Notes: a model not told the origin generated them from the sequence alone. 64,000 bases of DNA from Paraniabella ginsengisoli (GCF_022513635.1 NZ_JAKWBL010000004.1:310001-374000); one strand, 5' to 3'; positions 1 to 11,961 are shown, numbered from the stretch's first letter. Numbers and translations are program-made.

Positions 1-469
1 GCACCAACATTTTTTTATTAAGATGATTTTTATCTGCATTAAAAAAATCCGCATAATGTGATGTACGGTGGCCCTGCCTGTCAATACTATAATCATGATT
101 GCCTGTTGCGGCAATGTAAGGTACTTTTCCATCCAGCATTGAAAAAGCTTTCGATGCCGATTCCCATTGTTGCTGTGTAGATTGGTTGCCGTCATAATCT
201 GTTGTGATCTTCTCATTATTTTCTACCAGGTCGCCAACACCAACAACCATTTTAATATTGAGCGAATCGATATTATCCTCAATCCATGCCATCATCAGAT
301 CAAGCAATGGTTTGTTTTTTGACCACTTCACATAATTTTGAATATCGGGCACCATAATCACAGACCAGGAATCTTTTTGTTCTAATCTTGGCTTCTTATA
401 ATTGCTCTGCGCTACAACCGCATGTGATAAACAGAAACATATAAGAGTTGATAGTAAAAAACGTTTCAT
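1..469 (-). CDS. Metallophosphoesterase, secreted (C-terminus beyond the left edge)
   Basis: This is the N-terminal 156 residues of a calcineurin-like phosphoesterase, starting at the ATG at 467-469. A hydrophobic signal peptide ends near residue 21 (VVAQ), so the protein is probably periplasmic or extracellular. Metal-binding motifs are visible: VPDIQNY (the D-x-H motif appears as D-x-Q), GVGDLVENN (GDxxxN) and GNHDY (GNHD). The reading is open to the window edge, so the distal histidines are not seen. The substrate cannot be told from the sequence. It lies just downstream of another phosphohydrolase (the EEP family gene) and looks co-transcribed with it, at the tail of a SusC/SusD-type locus. 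Confidence 0.85.
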   Translation of the reverse strand, partial: MKRFLLSTLICFCLSHAVVAQSNYKKPRLEQKDSWSVIMVPDIQNYVKWSKNKPLLDLMMAWIEDNIDSLNIKMVVGVGDLVENNEKITTDYDGNQSTQQQWESASKAFSMLDGKVPYIAATGNHDYSIDRQGHRTSHYADFFNADKNHLNKKMLV

Positions 470-479
470 TCGTAATTTT

Positions 480-1395
480 TTATTGAATCATAAAATCTGA
501 GCTGATAAAAAAATGATCACTTGAAACTTACCTCTAATCTCATCTTTGATGATATGGCTTTCTATAGGTTTTACGTTTCCTTTATACCAGATGTAATCGA
601 TCCTGCCTTTTGAGGGGCCTTTTTCATAACGAGTTCCCTGAAATTCATGGCCTGTAAAACCAGCTTCTTTTTGTCCATGCAAGGTTTCATAACTCTCTTT
701 CCAGCCACCGTCTCTTAGTGAATCAAATACGGGACTATCAAATCTGCTATTAAAATCACCAGCAATAATCTGCGGAAAATCTGGCTGGTATTGCGCACTT
801 TCAGCTACTACCATTTTTGCCTGTTGCAATTTCGCTTCAGCAGATATATGATCGAGATGAAGCGCAACAACTCTTATCTCTTTACCAGTTTTATGTTCTC
901 TAAGCCTTACCCAGTTAGCATGGCGGGCGCGAGCTGTTTCCCAGGATTTACTCCCAGCTACCAGCGGTGTTTCTGAAAGCCAGTAAACGCCCGCTGCCAG
1001 CAACTCGTATCGCTCCTTTGAAAAAGGATCGGGTTCTTTGCAATGCCATGATACCCTTCTTTATATGCATCCATTTCCGGGCCATCAAAGCCCAATAATT
1101 GAAAAGAAGGAAATGCTTTTCTAATATCTTCCGCCTGCACCTTTAGCACTTCCTGGAAACAAACGATATCAGGTTGTTGCTTTTTAATAACTTGAAGGCA
1201 TACTTCTTTTCGATGGCTCCATCCACGCCCTTTCGCTTCATCTTCTGGTAAAGCCACTCGTATATTGCTGGATAAAACCCGGTGGAATGTTCGTGGAGCC
1301 GCTGAAGGTTTTAACCACCCTAAGGTTGGCAGCATGGATGCTGCTGTTGCCGTTAACCCTACACTTTGTAAAAATTTTCTTCTTGACGTTGTCAT
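480..1395 (-). CDS. Endonuclease/exonuclease/phosphatase (EEP) family protein, secreted; two frame breaks
   Basis: EEP-fold metal-dependent phosphohydrolases cut phosphodiesters in nucleic acids, sphingomyelin or inositol phosphates. The N-terminus has a twin-arginine-like leader (TTSRRKFLQSVG). EEP motifs follow in order: SSNIRV, CFQEV (catalytic Glu), IAGDFNS (catalytic Asp/Asn) and GRIDYIWYKG. The reading breaks near 1015, where one G restores ERYELLAAG. It breaks again near 526, where a single C restores the final catalytic motif SDH (FPSDHFF) and moves the stop to 480. Recovery of this signature argues strongly that both breaks are base-calling errors. The repaired protein is about 305 residues. 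The substrate is unknown; its neighbours suggest a role in a secreted nutrient-scavenging pathway. Confidence 0.85.
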
Positions 1396-1407
1396 GATAT
1401 CAACTGT

Positions 1408-2804
1408 TTAGTTAGACGCTACTGGCTCAACTTGCGGCTCGCGCAGAAAAGCTCCTTTTTCCAATAATTCTTTTTGCAATTTTTTTACGTCAATGTCAGC
1501 TGGTTGCTGCACTTCTTTTATAGCCATTTTTGCAGCCCGGCCTGCTGCTTCACCCATAGCCATGCAAGGAGCCATCACTCTTATCGCAGACATAGCTTCA
1601 TGTGTAGTAGAAATAGCCCTGCCAGCTACCAGCAGGTTTTTTATTTTTTGAGGAACCAATGATCTGTAAGGAATATCATAACAGTCTCCGCACCATTCTA
1701 GTGTACAGCCTCCGCCAACCGGATGATGTATATCTAATGGATAACTGGCTACTGCAATGGCGTCATCAAAATGGCGGCAACCCATGATGTCATCCCGGTC
1801 CATTGTATATAAACCTTTAATTCTTCTCGTCTCCCGGATACCGAGGAACGGCGCGGTTTTAAGGAAATAGGCATTTTCAAAGCCCGGTACATATTCAATA
1901 AGATAACGTTGTATATCTTCTATTTGATTGCGTCCTTCTATTTCCCCCATGGTAAGGCTGCCGGGATCTGTTCCGTTTACACCGTTCACCCGGGTCATGT
2001 TTACCCACACTTCGCCCTTTCGCAAGCCAGTAATTAATATGGTTCTTTCTGTTGGAAGATTTAAACCCTCTTCCTTAGCCTTGTTGATCAGGTTGCGCAT
2101 GCCTACCAGAACAAACTGGTTATTTTGCCCAAAATATTCTGCAGGTATAAAGTCGGTCAGATAAGTTCTGGGTTCTTCCGCAATACTCAGCCGCAATTTT
2201 TCCGTATCAACACCGCCCAGGCAAAACATAAGTGTTGGCGGTTGCACGCCTCCGTTTTCATTACCAAACTCGCAAGGCACCCCAGCTTTAAATGCAACAT
2301 CAGCATCACCGCTACAGTCAATGATCACTTTAGAAAGAATTGCCTCGCGTCCTGCTTTACTTTCAACAATCACTCCCTTCAATTCATCTCCATCTTTTAC
2401 AACTTCCGCACAAAAAGCATAGAATAATATTTCAACCTTTGCTTCCACCAACATTTGCAATGCCACTGTTTTAACAGCTTCCGGCTCTACTAATGTGAGG
2501 CTCATGTGAAGGGGACAAGGCCTGTGTTCGCTTGAGGCTTGAACAGCTTTCAGGCGATCAATGAATTTTTGTGGAAGACCCTTGATGATCTGGTTACCCT
2601 TTTGGCCTAAGAACCTAATATGGGCAACCCGATAGTCATGTTGCCACCAACAAAACTGCGGCTTTCAATAAGCATCACTTTTGCACCATCTTCTGCTGCA
2701 GCCAGTGCAGCCATAATACCTGAAGGACCTCCGCCAATTACCAGTACATCCACATCGGCTCTTACTGGCAACTCTTTTGCGGCTTCTATTATTTTATTCA
2801 TCAT
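1408..2804 (-). CDS. FAD-dependent oxidoreductase (FAD_oxidored family); one frame break
   Basis: This flavoprotein is about 466 residues long with no clear signal peptide. The N-terminal Rossmann motif is VIGGGPSGIMAAL, followed by an E at the end of the second strand (LIESRS) and GGNMT. A second FAD-contacting segment is IIDCSGDADVA, and the C-terminal FAD motif is NLLVAGRAIS followed by AMGEAAGRAA. A cysteine-rich stretch (GGGCTLEWCGDCYD) lies at about 380. The frame breaks near 2608; adding T to a TT run gives LGFLGQKGNQ and joins both halves. Family members sit in many Bacteroidota carbohydrate loci and are usually of unknown substrate. The gene is 18 bases downstream of an MFS transporter, so it may oxidise the imported compound; that is inference. 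Confidence 0.8.
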
Positions 2805-2822
2805 GAGATATTTTTCTATTTA

Positions 2823-4078
2823 TTAATGAATTGAATCTGATTTTATTTTAGGCTGTTCTCTTTTAACCATTGTCCACAATATCAGTACGGCTATAGGATG
2901 CAATACTGCCATTGCCAGAAATATTTTATCTGCACCAACCGTTCCTATAAAAGAGCCAACAAAATAATTGAACAGCACGGCACCCAACGCGCCACATCCT
3001 CCGGCAATGCCTAATACACTTGCAACATTTTTTACAGGAAAAGCTTCTGCAACTACCACGCTAATCGTAAACAACCAGCTTAAGCACGCTACCGCAACAA
3101 TACTAAATACAGCGAGGGTGCTGACAGCGCTGGGCAAATACGGTGCTAACACACATAATGGCGCGAAGCAGGCAACAACAGTAAGCATTACTTTTCTTGC
3201 ACGCAGCGGCGCATAACCTTTTCGCACTAAACGATCAGACCATGCTGAAGTTCCAATAGCGCCAATATCTGCCACTAAAAACGGAATCCAGCCATACATA
3301 CCTACCTGCGCCAGCGAAAGCCCCGATTCTTCCTGCAAATAACCTGGCAACCAGAATAAACAGAAATACCAAACCGGATCACTTACAAACCGGATCAACA
3401 GTATGCCCCACAGACTTTTAGTTTTCCAAAGATCTTTCCACGAAAAGCCTTCACCTGTGCCAGACGCAGGCGCGTTTTCCAAAGCTTCATTCATTATATG
3501 TGGAGGAGGATCTTTATATACCAGCTTCCAAAGCACAGCGATAACTAATCCCACAGCACCCAAAACAATAAAAGCGGTTTGCCAATTATATTTAAGCGCC
3601 AACCATGCTACTGTCGGTGGCGCTATAATAGCACCAATCGAACTTCCTGCAACGCAGAGACTATTAGCAGTAGCTCTTAATTTTCCCGGAAACCAAACTG
3701 CTACTACTTTTAATTGTGAAGGAAAATTGGTTGGTTCTGCAGCGCCCAAAAGTCCCCTAAAAAAGCAAGCTGGCCAACACTACGCGCAAACCCGCCACCA
3801 ATGCAGGCTACAGACCAGGTCAATACTCCATAGAACATAACTAATTTTGCCCCGAATTTGTCAACCATCCAGCCGGTTACCGGATACATTACGGCGTAAC
3901 AAATGGTAAACACATTAATGATGACAGCATAACCATTATCATCCAGATCAAACTCTGCTTTTAAAACAGGTTTCAGGATAGATACCACCTGTCGATCTAC
4001 ATAGTTAAAAACGATAGCTATGAAGATCACGGCTATGATAAACCATCTTCTATTTTCAGGGCGAAACAATCTTGTCAT
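2823..4078 (-). CDS. MFS transporter, anion:cation symporter (ExuT-like) type; one frame break
   Basis: This is an inner-membrane permease of about 418 residues with roughly 12 hydrophobic segments. The N-terminus NYVDRQVVSILKP, the loop MVDKFGAKL and the FPSQLKVVAVWFPGKLRATAN segment are typical of the ACS/hexuronate-type MFS branch. The frame breaks near 3757 in a run of six T (coding strand). A seventh T gives AFFRGLLGAAEP, the expected fourth-helix motif. It sits between the FAD oxidoreductase and SusD, so it probably moves the product released by this locus across the inner membrane. The substrate is not deducible, but acidic sugars are common for this branch. Confidence 0.85.
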
Positions 4079-4166
4079 TCTTTAAAATTAAATCCTACTC
4101 CATTTTATTCATCCAATAATTTAACTTCTATATTTTTTCAATGATCTTTTTTGAATATTATTCTTC

Positions 4167-5932
4167 TTAGTATCCCGGGTTCTGTGTCAGTTTATCACTT
4201 GCATCGATCTCGGATTTTGGAACCGGCCACAGCTCATCTTTATTCTCACGAAAAACAACCTCCTGCGTTGTGAAATATTTCGCTGCTTCTGTTGGATTGT
4301 AGATCGGGGTATAGCTCTCATCAAATCCTGTTATTATTGATTTTGTCCAGGATTTTGCATCGCGGTTTAAATATATAACCCCATTCATTACTGTTTTTGC
4401 TATATCCCAACGACGCAGGTCATACCATCGCAAACCATCATTGGCCAGTTCAATCTTACGCTCATATCTTAACGCCTTTCTCAATTGAGCCTGCGTTAAG
4501 CCGTTGGGTAGTGCTGGCATTTTAGCACGTAGGCGCACACGGTTGATAGCATCATAAACTGTATTGTCAAGTTGATTTGCTTCGATCTTTGCTTCAGCAT
4601 AAATCAGTAATAGTTCTGCTAAGCGAAAAATCCCAACATTCATATCTGACACGCCACTTACTGATGTTGAATTAAAATCAGCAATATCAATATGTTTGCG
4701 CCATAAGTAACCGCTAAAAGATCGGTAAGCATTTGAGGCATCCGAGTTGCTAACCGAACCTGGCGTGCCTGACTGGCCATTTATAACAGGCCAATAATTA
4801 CTTACCGTTTTTACAGAAGTATTGGGTTCAAACTGATAACCAAGGTATCTTGAATTCTGACGCACACAATACATGTCTAATCGTGGATCCCGGTTGTCAA
4901 AAGGCTTTGCTGCATCATAAAGTGGAGACTCTGTAATAGGTAAACCATCTGTACATTGAAATGTATTGATAAGATCCTGTGTTGGGCCCCAATAACAAAC
5001 ACCTTTGCCCAATCGCGATGCGCCGTAATATTGTTGATTATGCGTATTACCGCTTATCGCTTTGTTATATTCAGCAACCCAAATCCACTCTTTACTTCCT
5101 GTATATCCTTCATGCCCAAAAATATTGGCTGGATTAGGTTCTCCAACCGTATGATTTTTTCCGGTAAAGTTGATGCTTTGATTAAATTCAGTCAGGTCAA
5201 ATACACCAGCCGATAAATCAATTGCGGTCTTTGCAGCTTCTGCCGCTAACGGGTATTTTTTGAATATAATGCTACTCTTGCTTTTAACATGTATGCCGCA
5301 ACTTTAGATGCTCTTACATTACCATAAGTCCCCTGGGAAACAGGAAGGCGTTCTGCTATCTCTGTTAATTCATCCAAAATAAATTGCTCGATTGCTGCTT
5401 TGGGCGTACGTTCTACATTTGAATTACCTAAACCAACAGCTTGCGTAATAAGCGGAACTGCGCCATATAATTCAATAAGCTGCGAGTAACAATAGGCTCT
5501 TATAAAACGCAGTTCAGCATCTAATTGATTATATACAGTCTCGCTGATTTCATTTTTCAGGCCAGGTAACTTATCCAATACAGCATGACATCGCGCAATA
5601 GTTTTATAGTGTACCTGCCATGGTTTTACAGCCAGGGCATTGTCAGTTGTTAAAGCACTTGTTATAGGTGATGTATAGTTGTTACCCGGTCTTGCATATC
5701 CGATATCAGTGATATTATCCATTACATGCCACATGGGCGTACTTGCTGCATCAAGCTGGCTTATGGATTGATAGGCGGCAAACAAACCCATTGTTGCTTC
5801 TTTTTCTGAAGCAGGGAAAGTCTCTGTAGATGGGCCATTCAGCGGTAAGCGATCTAAATCGCAGGAAGGAAGCGCTATACTTATGATGAGTAAAGCTGCT
5901 ATTAATTTCTTTATTATATTAACTTGTTGCAT
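4167..5932 (-). CDS. SusD/RagB-family nutrient-binding outer-membrane lipoprotein; one frame break
   Basis: This is the surface lipoprotein that captures ligand and closes over its SusC partner. The leader ends in a lipobox-like LPSCD, so Cys is near residue 24. The N-terminal RagB helical repeats and the C-terminal SusD hallmarks are visible: LRYERKIELANDGLRWYDLRRW and, near the end, LWPVPKSEID with TQNPGY. The frame breaks near 5248; one A in the AAAAAA run restores YSKKYPLAAEAAKTA, which runs on into the downstream part. Repaired length is about 588 residues. It begins 39 bases after the SusC stop, the usual susC-susD order. The ligand is unknown. Confidence 0.92.
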
Positions 5933-5971
5933 CAGTTTATTTTTTAATACAGTCAGATAAAATTTGTCCTT

Positions 5972-8900
5972 TTAGAATTTTACGTCAATGCCAAATGTGA
6001 ACGTCTTAACCTGTGGATAATAATTACCTTCTCCAAGCGATACGCCATCTGACACGGCTGCATTGTAGTTGATCTCAGGATCGTAGCCTTCGTAAAAATC
6101 CGTTTTGGTTAAAAGGTTCTGACCGTTTACATAAACAAAAACATTTTTAAGTCCCATTTTAGTTACTATTTGTTGCGGAATCTGATAACCCAACTGAATG
6201 TTCTTCAAACGCAGGTATGATGTACTTCTCATCCATAAAGTAGAGTTTTGCGTATTGTTGGTAGATGTAATAGATACGCGCGGCAGGGCGGCATCCCTGT
6301 TGTCTTCGCTCCAATAATCAAGCTGCCATGGCTTGATAGCACTTGAGTTAGCTGCTGGTATAACATAATGCGCATTTAAATAGCCGTCTGCTTTTCCTAC
6401 ACCTTGTACAAAAGCGCTTAAACTAATTCCTTTCCAGCCCAGATCCAGGTTGCCGCCATAGGTATAACGTGGAATAGTGCTTCCTATAATTACTTTATCA
6501 AGATCTGTTATATTTCCGTCGGGGATTGCATTGCCATTTTCGTCGAATTCACCGGCAATGTCTTTATATTTTACATCTCCGGGTTTCAGTGTACCAAACT
6601 GCACCGGGCCGTTGTCTATCTCTTCTTGCGATTGATAAAACCCTTCTGCTATATATCCATAAATAGAATTGATGGCATATCCTTCCTGCTGGCGTAATAA
6701 AGCGCCAGAAGTCTGGCCTTTCATATCAACAATCCTATTTTTCACGTCAGATAAATTAAAACCAACGCCCAACTTAAAGTCGCCCCATTGATCATCATAT
6801 CTTGTAGAGAACTCCCATCCTTTGTTAGACACCAATGCTGCATTTTGATATGGAGAACCCAGACCAGTAAGCTGCGATGTATTTAATTTCAGCAAAATAC
6901 CGTCTGTTTTTTTATCGTACCATTCGTAAGTAAAAGACAACTTTTTAAATAAACTACCTTCAATTCCAATTCCTTTCATGGTAGTTTCTTCCCAACGCAG
7001 ATCAGGGTTAGAAAGATTGGACTGTGCTATCATTTGATAAATGATGCCACCCATAGAAACGCTACTCAAATTGAGTGTTTCAGAAAAAGGATAATAAGAG
7101 CTTCCGATGTTTTGGTTTCCAAGTTTACCCCACGAGCCTCTGATCTTTAGAAAGCTTAAAACAGGGCTCACACTTTCCATAAAAGATTCTTTGGAAATTA
7201 CCCATCCTGCAGAGAAGGAAGGAAACGCCGCCCAACGATTGGCTTTAATAAAGCGTGAAGTACCGTCGTAGCGCATGTTTGCTTCAAATAAATACTTGCT
7301 TTTAAAATCGTAGTTTAAACGGCCAAAGCCTGACACCAGCAACCATTGGTCGCGGGAACCATTGTTGTCCTTGGTTTCATTGTCTGCACCAGCGCCGATT
7401 ACTTCATAATCATCATACACAAAATCGCGACGATAGGCCATCAGGTATTTCTCATCGTATGTTTCGCGCGAGGTTCCGGCCATCAGGCTTAAGTTATGTT
7501 CTTTAATACTTTTTTGAGCTGTTGCAAAAAATTGATACGTGCCATAAAGATATCTGTACGAGGTTTCTGTCAAATCTGTGAAAGTATTGGCGGCGCCTGC
7601 CTCAGAGCCATCTTCCAGGTAAGTCGTTACGCTTTTGGTGAAAGAATGTACATTAGTTGTAACATACCTTGGCGCTACCATTCCGGTTAAAGAAAGCCAG
7701 TTAGTGGGTTTATAATTCAGGCTAAGGTTACCGTAAAAATCTATGTTATTTGATTTCCTGTTTCCTCCATCTTCAATGTAGCCAACCGGATTGATCTTTA
7801 CCCAGCCATCTGACCAAAGATCACCATAGCGGATAGGAATATTGGTAGGCATCCTTCCCAGGTAATTCCAGATAGTGCCTTCGCTGGCTACTTGCTGACG
7901 GTTTTTATTCGTAACAGCGATATCAAATTTTATGTTGAACTTTTCGTTTGGCGTAATGTCCATATTGTTGCGGAACGCATACCTTTTGAAATTGGTATTT
8001 TTAATGATCCCGTTTTGATCGGCATAACTTAATGAGGGGTTAACGCGTACAATGCCACTGTTTGCTGTTAAAGAAACAAAATGGTTTTGCATCAATCCAT
8101 TTCCCTGTAAAATGGCATCCTGCCAGTCGTAGTTGGATGGATCTTCTTCATACTTGGCTTTAAATGCTTCTATATCTTCATCGCTGTAAATTTTGATGCC
8201 ATTATCATTCATACTTGCATCATTGAAAACACGCATATACGTTAACCCATCCGTAACTTTTGGTAAAGACGTTGGCTTTTGCTGACCAATATAACCCCGG
8301 TACAATACCAACATTTTATCCTTCGCTCTTTTTGTTGTGATCAGGATCACACCGTTAGCAGCTCTTGATCCATAAATTGCGGCTGATGCAGCATCTTTTA
8401 ATACGGATATTGATTCAATGAGGTTTGCATCAATATCATCAATCGAGCCTGCAACACCATCAATAATTACTAACGGGTCGCTATTGGAACCACCAAAAGA
8501 ATTAATACCGCGAATGCGGATCTGGCCTGCATCTCCGCCGGGCGATCCGGTCTGCTGCGTTACCGTTACACCGGCTGCTAACCCTTGCAAGGCTGCAGAT
8601 GTAGAAAGATTAGGCCGCCTTTCCAATTGTTCGCTGCTTATTTGCGAAACAGATCCGGTTAAGTTGATCTTTTTCTGCGTACCATAACCAACCACCACAA
8701 CTTCACCAAGGTTGGCAACATCACGGTCCAATGTAACATCAATTACTGATCCGCTTCCAATGCTGGCGTTCTGTGATGCATAGCCAACACCTGTAAAATT
8801 CAAGCGTTCGGCTTTTTGAGTAAATGTAATGGTGTAAAAACCTTCGGAGTTGGTCGTCGTTCCCAAAGCAGAGCTATCCAGTGTAACGCTAATATCCGCA

Positions 8901-9063
8901 ATGGGCTGGCTCTCTTTTCATCAGTTACTTTGCCGGTAATTGTTCTTGCTGCATTTTGTGCTAATACGCCGCTGCTTATGGCAAACATCATAATGGCAAA
9001 TGACAACAGGATTTTACAACGCATCTGTAAATGCGATGATTTTTTCTGATTGAAAATTCTCAT
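5972..9063 (-). CDS. SusC/RagA-family TonB-dependent outer-membrane transporter; one frame break
   Basis: This outer-membrane importer is about 1030 residues. The domain order is signal peptide (ending VLAQ), CarboxypepD_reg-like domain (TITGKVTDE), TonB-box region VVVVGYGTQKK, plug (IRGINSFGGSNSDPLVIIDG, ending AANGVILITTK), then a 22-strand barrel ending in the aromatic-type FGIDVKF. The ATG at 9061-9063 is preferred because the signal peptide follows directly. A longer upstream reading begins at an unsupported codon. The frame breaks near 8917; one A in GAAAAGAG gives DEKESQPIADIS, the normal repeat sequence. It heads the minus-strand operon and is divergent from a DeoR regulator across a 571-base AT-rich spacer. 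Confidence 0.93.
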
Positions 9064-9634
9064 AAAAGCATAGTTTTTTGTGAGGATTCTTTGGGGAATG
9101 GGCCTGCATTTTTTTGTAACAGAAATTAACATCGGATTGATGGTTTCTGGTGAGGGGCTTACTCATTCGCTTAATTATTAAATTTTTTCTTAAATTTTAT
9201 TTCAATTCTCATTATTGAAGAATTAAAAACAAAAAAATGAAACACATTTAAACAAATTGTTACCTATCTGTAAACAAATTATTAGATAAATGGCTATAAT
9301 ACACAATCGCAATCGTTCAAAATGGCAATTCAAAATGGATTTTCTTAATATATTAAATCACAAATTGAAACCAAATGTAATATTATTTAACTAAATAAAA
9401 CATTTTTTAATTAAAAAAAGCTTTTGAAAGCCAAGTCTGGTCTTTAGTAAGTTTTAAATATTAATTTTTCTGAAAGTTTTTTGAAGATTTCGAAATTCTG
9501 ATTATTTGTTACCATTTTTGCTTAAACCAAATAAACAGATGAACCGGTCATTTAAATTTTTTCAATTAGAATATGTATATGGAGTTCCATCTGATAAAAG
9601 ATAATCGTCTGCCGCGGCGGACAAACCAAAAAAT
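9064..9634. other. Long AT-rich divergent spacer between susC and the DeoR regulator
   Basis: These 571 bases are strongly AT-rich with no credible gene. They must hold the promoters for both divergent units. I could find a TAnnTTTG-like box on the minus strand at 9372-9379, but no convincing -33 TTG at the right distance, so I do not call a promoter. An imperfect GC-only palindrome, GTCTGCCGCGGCGGAC, lies at 9607-9622, just before the regulator start. It stands out from the local base composition. Confidence 0.6.
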
Positions 9635-10405
9635 ATGCGGATGAAATCAATTACCGAAAGACATCAACTCATACTTCAAAAACTACAAGAAGACGGAAAG
9701 TTGAATATTCCTCAGCTGATAGAGGAAATGAACGTAAGCGGTGTTACAGTAAGAAAGGACCTTAAACTGCTTGAAGAAAAAAGCTTTTGTTTCGCACGCG
9801 TGGCGGAGCTTCTATGCATAATCCTTATGCTGTTGAAAGGCCAATCAATGAAAAAGAATTTATAAAGTCTGATGAAAAGAAAAAGATAGCCAAAGTAGCA
9901 TTGGGAATGATTGGTCAGAATGACTCCATCATGATCGGCTCGGGAACAACCGTGTATGAAGTAGCGCGCGCTTTATATCCTGAAAAAAAGTCATTGTTAT
10001 TACGCCGGCGCTTAAAGTGGCACTTGAACTTTGCAACCGGCCTAATGTAGAAGTGTTACAACTGGGAGGCATTGTGCATCAGAGTTCTTCATCCACCGCC
10101 GGGTCCTTTGCCGAAAAGGTTTTGGAAGAACTTTCCTGTGGAGTTCTTTTTTAGGAGTTGATGGAATTGACCTGGAACATGGACTAACTATTACAAATAT
10201 TATGGAATCAAGCCTTAATCAAAAGATGATTGCATTAGCTCAGACCGTCGTTGTTTTAGCGGACAGTAGCAAATTTGACCGCAGAGGTTTGGGAAAAATA
10301 TGCAATCTTGATCAGATCGATTATATCATTACAGACAAAGCTGTCAATCCATCTACTGTTTCTAAAATAGAAAAGACCGGGGTTAAGGTAATCGTTGCAG
10401 ATTAA
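9635..10405 (+). CDS. DeoR/GlpR-family transcriptional regulator; three frame breaks
   Basis: This DNA-binding repressor of sugar metabolism is about 257 residues after repair. The N-terminal winged helix-turn-helix is clear: RHQLILQKLQEDG, IPQLIEEMNVSGVTVRKDL, LEEK. The C-terminal DeoRC sugar-phosphate sensor follows: GQNDSIMIGSGTTVYEVAR, LQLGGIVH, FLGVDGID, and VVLADSSKFDRRG. Breaks lie near 9785 (one A restores KKLLFRTRGGAS), near 10000 (one T restores an ITPALKVALELCN reading) and near 10153 (one T restores FLGVDG). All three are in short homopolymers. It is divergent from susC and probably controls the left-hand uptake locus, responding to a phosphorylated sugar; that role is inferred from position. 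Confidence 0.85.
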
Positions 10406-10416
10406 ATGATGACAGG

Positions 10417-11796
10417 TCAAACGTCGATGCCACGAAGTTTTCTGTATAGTTTCAGTGCATATACGTCTGTCATTCCGGAAATAAAATCCAGGATGCGCAT
10501 CACTTTTTCATACGGTGTTCCTGCTTCATCAAATACAAATTGCTGGGGCAGTAAGGCCAACAGCTTTTTATGTTCCTTATCGCGTTCGGGTTTGGGTGTT
10601 AGTGCAGCTGTAACAAAATCTTCCACCAAGCCGGACATAATGCGAAACCCTGCAATTTCCAGCTCAATAACTTTCTTGGCGTTGTAAATCTTTTCTACAG
10701 ATACCTGTTTGATTTTTTCCAAAGCTTCCTGCATGTCGGGAATGGCGTCTGTCAGGCTTTTATTGAAAGTTCCCAAAAGAATAGTGTCGCGATGCTGCCA
10801 GAACACTTCGCTACATTTGCTAATTAATACACCGATGGCTTTGGCTCTTAAATACGCTATCGCTTCATTGGGGTCATCAGAAAGATCTTCAGCAATCTTC
10901 TTCACACGCTCCAGGTCGCTGGTTTGATATTGTATAATTTCAAGAAAATGGTCTCGAACTTCTTCATAAGTTAAAAGTCCCAGCCGGTGCGCGTCTTCCA
11001 GGTCAATAATATTGTAACAAATATCATCCGCCGCTTCAACTATATATACAAATGGATGGCGTTTGTAAACTAAAGCATGATCAGTTTGCTCGGCCACCAT
11101 ATTTAGTTCTTTTGTGATATCTAAAAAAACTTGTTCGTCTACATTAAAATAGCCATACTTTTTTCGATGCACTTCGCTTTTACTTCCCGAAGCCAGCGAT
11201 TCACATGGATATTTTATGATAGACCCTAACGTACTGTAGGTAAGCCGAAACCCGCCCCTAGCTCGGCCATTCAGATGCATCGTCAGGATTCGCAAAGCGT
11301 TGGCGTTACCTTCAAACGTTGTCAGATCTTTCCATTGCGCTTCACTAAAGAGTTGTTTAAACGCTACATCCTCTGGCTTCTCTGTATCTCTTCGTCTGAA
11401 ATATTTTGAAATCGCATCTTCGCCAGAATGCCCAAATGCAGGGTTGCCTAAATCATGGGCCAGGCAGGCCGCCGCAACAACATATTTCAGCTCATTGTTG
11501 TAAAACGTTGCTGCATCTACATTTTCTTTCACCTCAGGCAAGGCAGCGATTTTTTCTCCAATCAATCCTCCTAACGAACGGCCAACACTGGCTACTTCCA
11601 AAGAATGTGTAAGTCGGTTATGTACAAAAATTTCTTCAGGAAGCGGAAACACCTGAGTTTTATTTTGTAATCTTCTGAAAGGGCTGGAAAAAATGATCCG
11701 GTCCCAATCCCGCTCAAAATCACTTCTTCTATCCTGCGTAGTATTTTCAATTCCATATCGCTTAGAGGAGAAACAATTATTCCAGGTAATACCCAT
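10417..11796 (-). CDS. dgt: Deoxyguanosinetriphosphate triphosphohydrolase (dGTPase)
   Basis: This cytoplasmic HD-domain enzyme hydrolyses dGTP to deoxyguanosine and triphosphate. It is an intact 459-residue reading. Conserved features are FSSPFRRLQNKTQVF and HNRLTHSLEVASVGR near the N-terminus. The HD motif follows at CLAHDLGNPAFGHSGE (about 135-150), then VEAADDICYNIIDLEDA, the second metal-binding stretch. It converges with the DeoR gene with 11 bases between the stops. It is one of the few long genes here with no frame break, which shows that the breaks elsewhere are random. Confidence 0.93.
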   Translation of the reverse strand: MGITWNNCFSSKRYGIENTTQDRRSDFERDWDRIIFSSPFRRLQNKTQVFPLPEEIFVHNRLTHSLEVASVGRSLGGLIGEKIAALPEVKENVDAATFYNNELKYVVAAACLAHDLGNPAFGHSGEDAISKYFRRRDTEKPEDVAFKQLFSEAQWKDLTTFEGNANALRILTMHLNGRARGGFRLTYSTLGSIIKYPCESLASGSKSEVHRKKYGYFNVDEQVFLDITKELNMVAEQTDHALVYKRHPFVYIVEAADDICYNIIDLEDAHRLGLLTYEEVRDHFLEIIQYQTSDLERVKKIAEDLSDDPNEAIAYLRAKAIGVLISKCSEVFWQHRDTILLGTFNKSLTDAIPDMQEALEKIKQVSVEKIYNAKKVIELEIAGFRIMSGLVEDFVTAALTPKPERDKEHKKLLALLPQQFVFDEAGTPYEKVMRILDFISGMTDVYALKLYRKLRGIDV

Positions 11797-11961
11797 GTTG
11801 AAAAATTTGTTGGGTCAAAATTAGTGGAAAGCAGTTTTATTGTGAGCCGCTTTTGGTAATGGTTATACGAAACCCTTTAAATAGCGTAGTGTAGGAAAAA
11901 CAGCAGGCTTTTTCTGAAGTATCGCGAAGTGCTTTTTTCTAAATAGATAGGTTGCTAAAAA

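Noticed and set aside
9372..9379. TAnnTTTG box on the minus strand upstream of the left susC
   Set aside because: No TTG element at 17-23 bases, and 300 bases from the start; AT-rich DNA gives such boxes by chance.
9635..10405. The DeoR regulator as controller of the sialic-acid locus
   Set aside because: It is divergent from a different susC, far from the sialic-acid genes, which have their own FCD regulator and matching sites.
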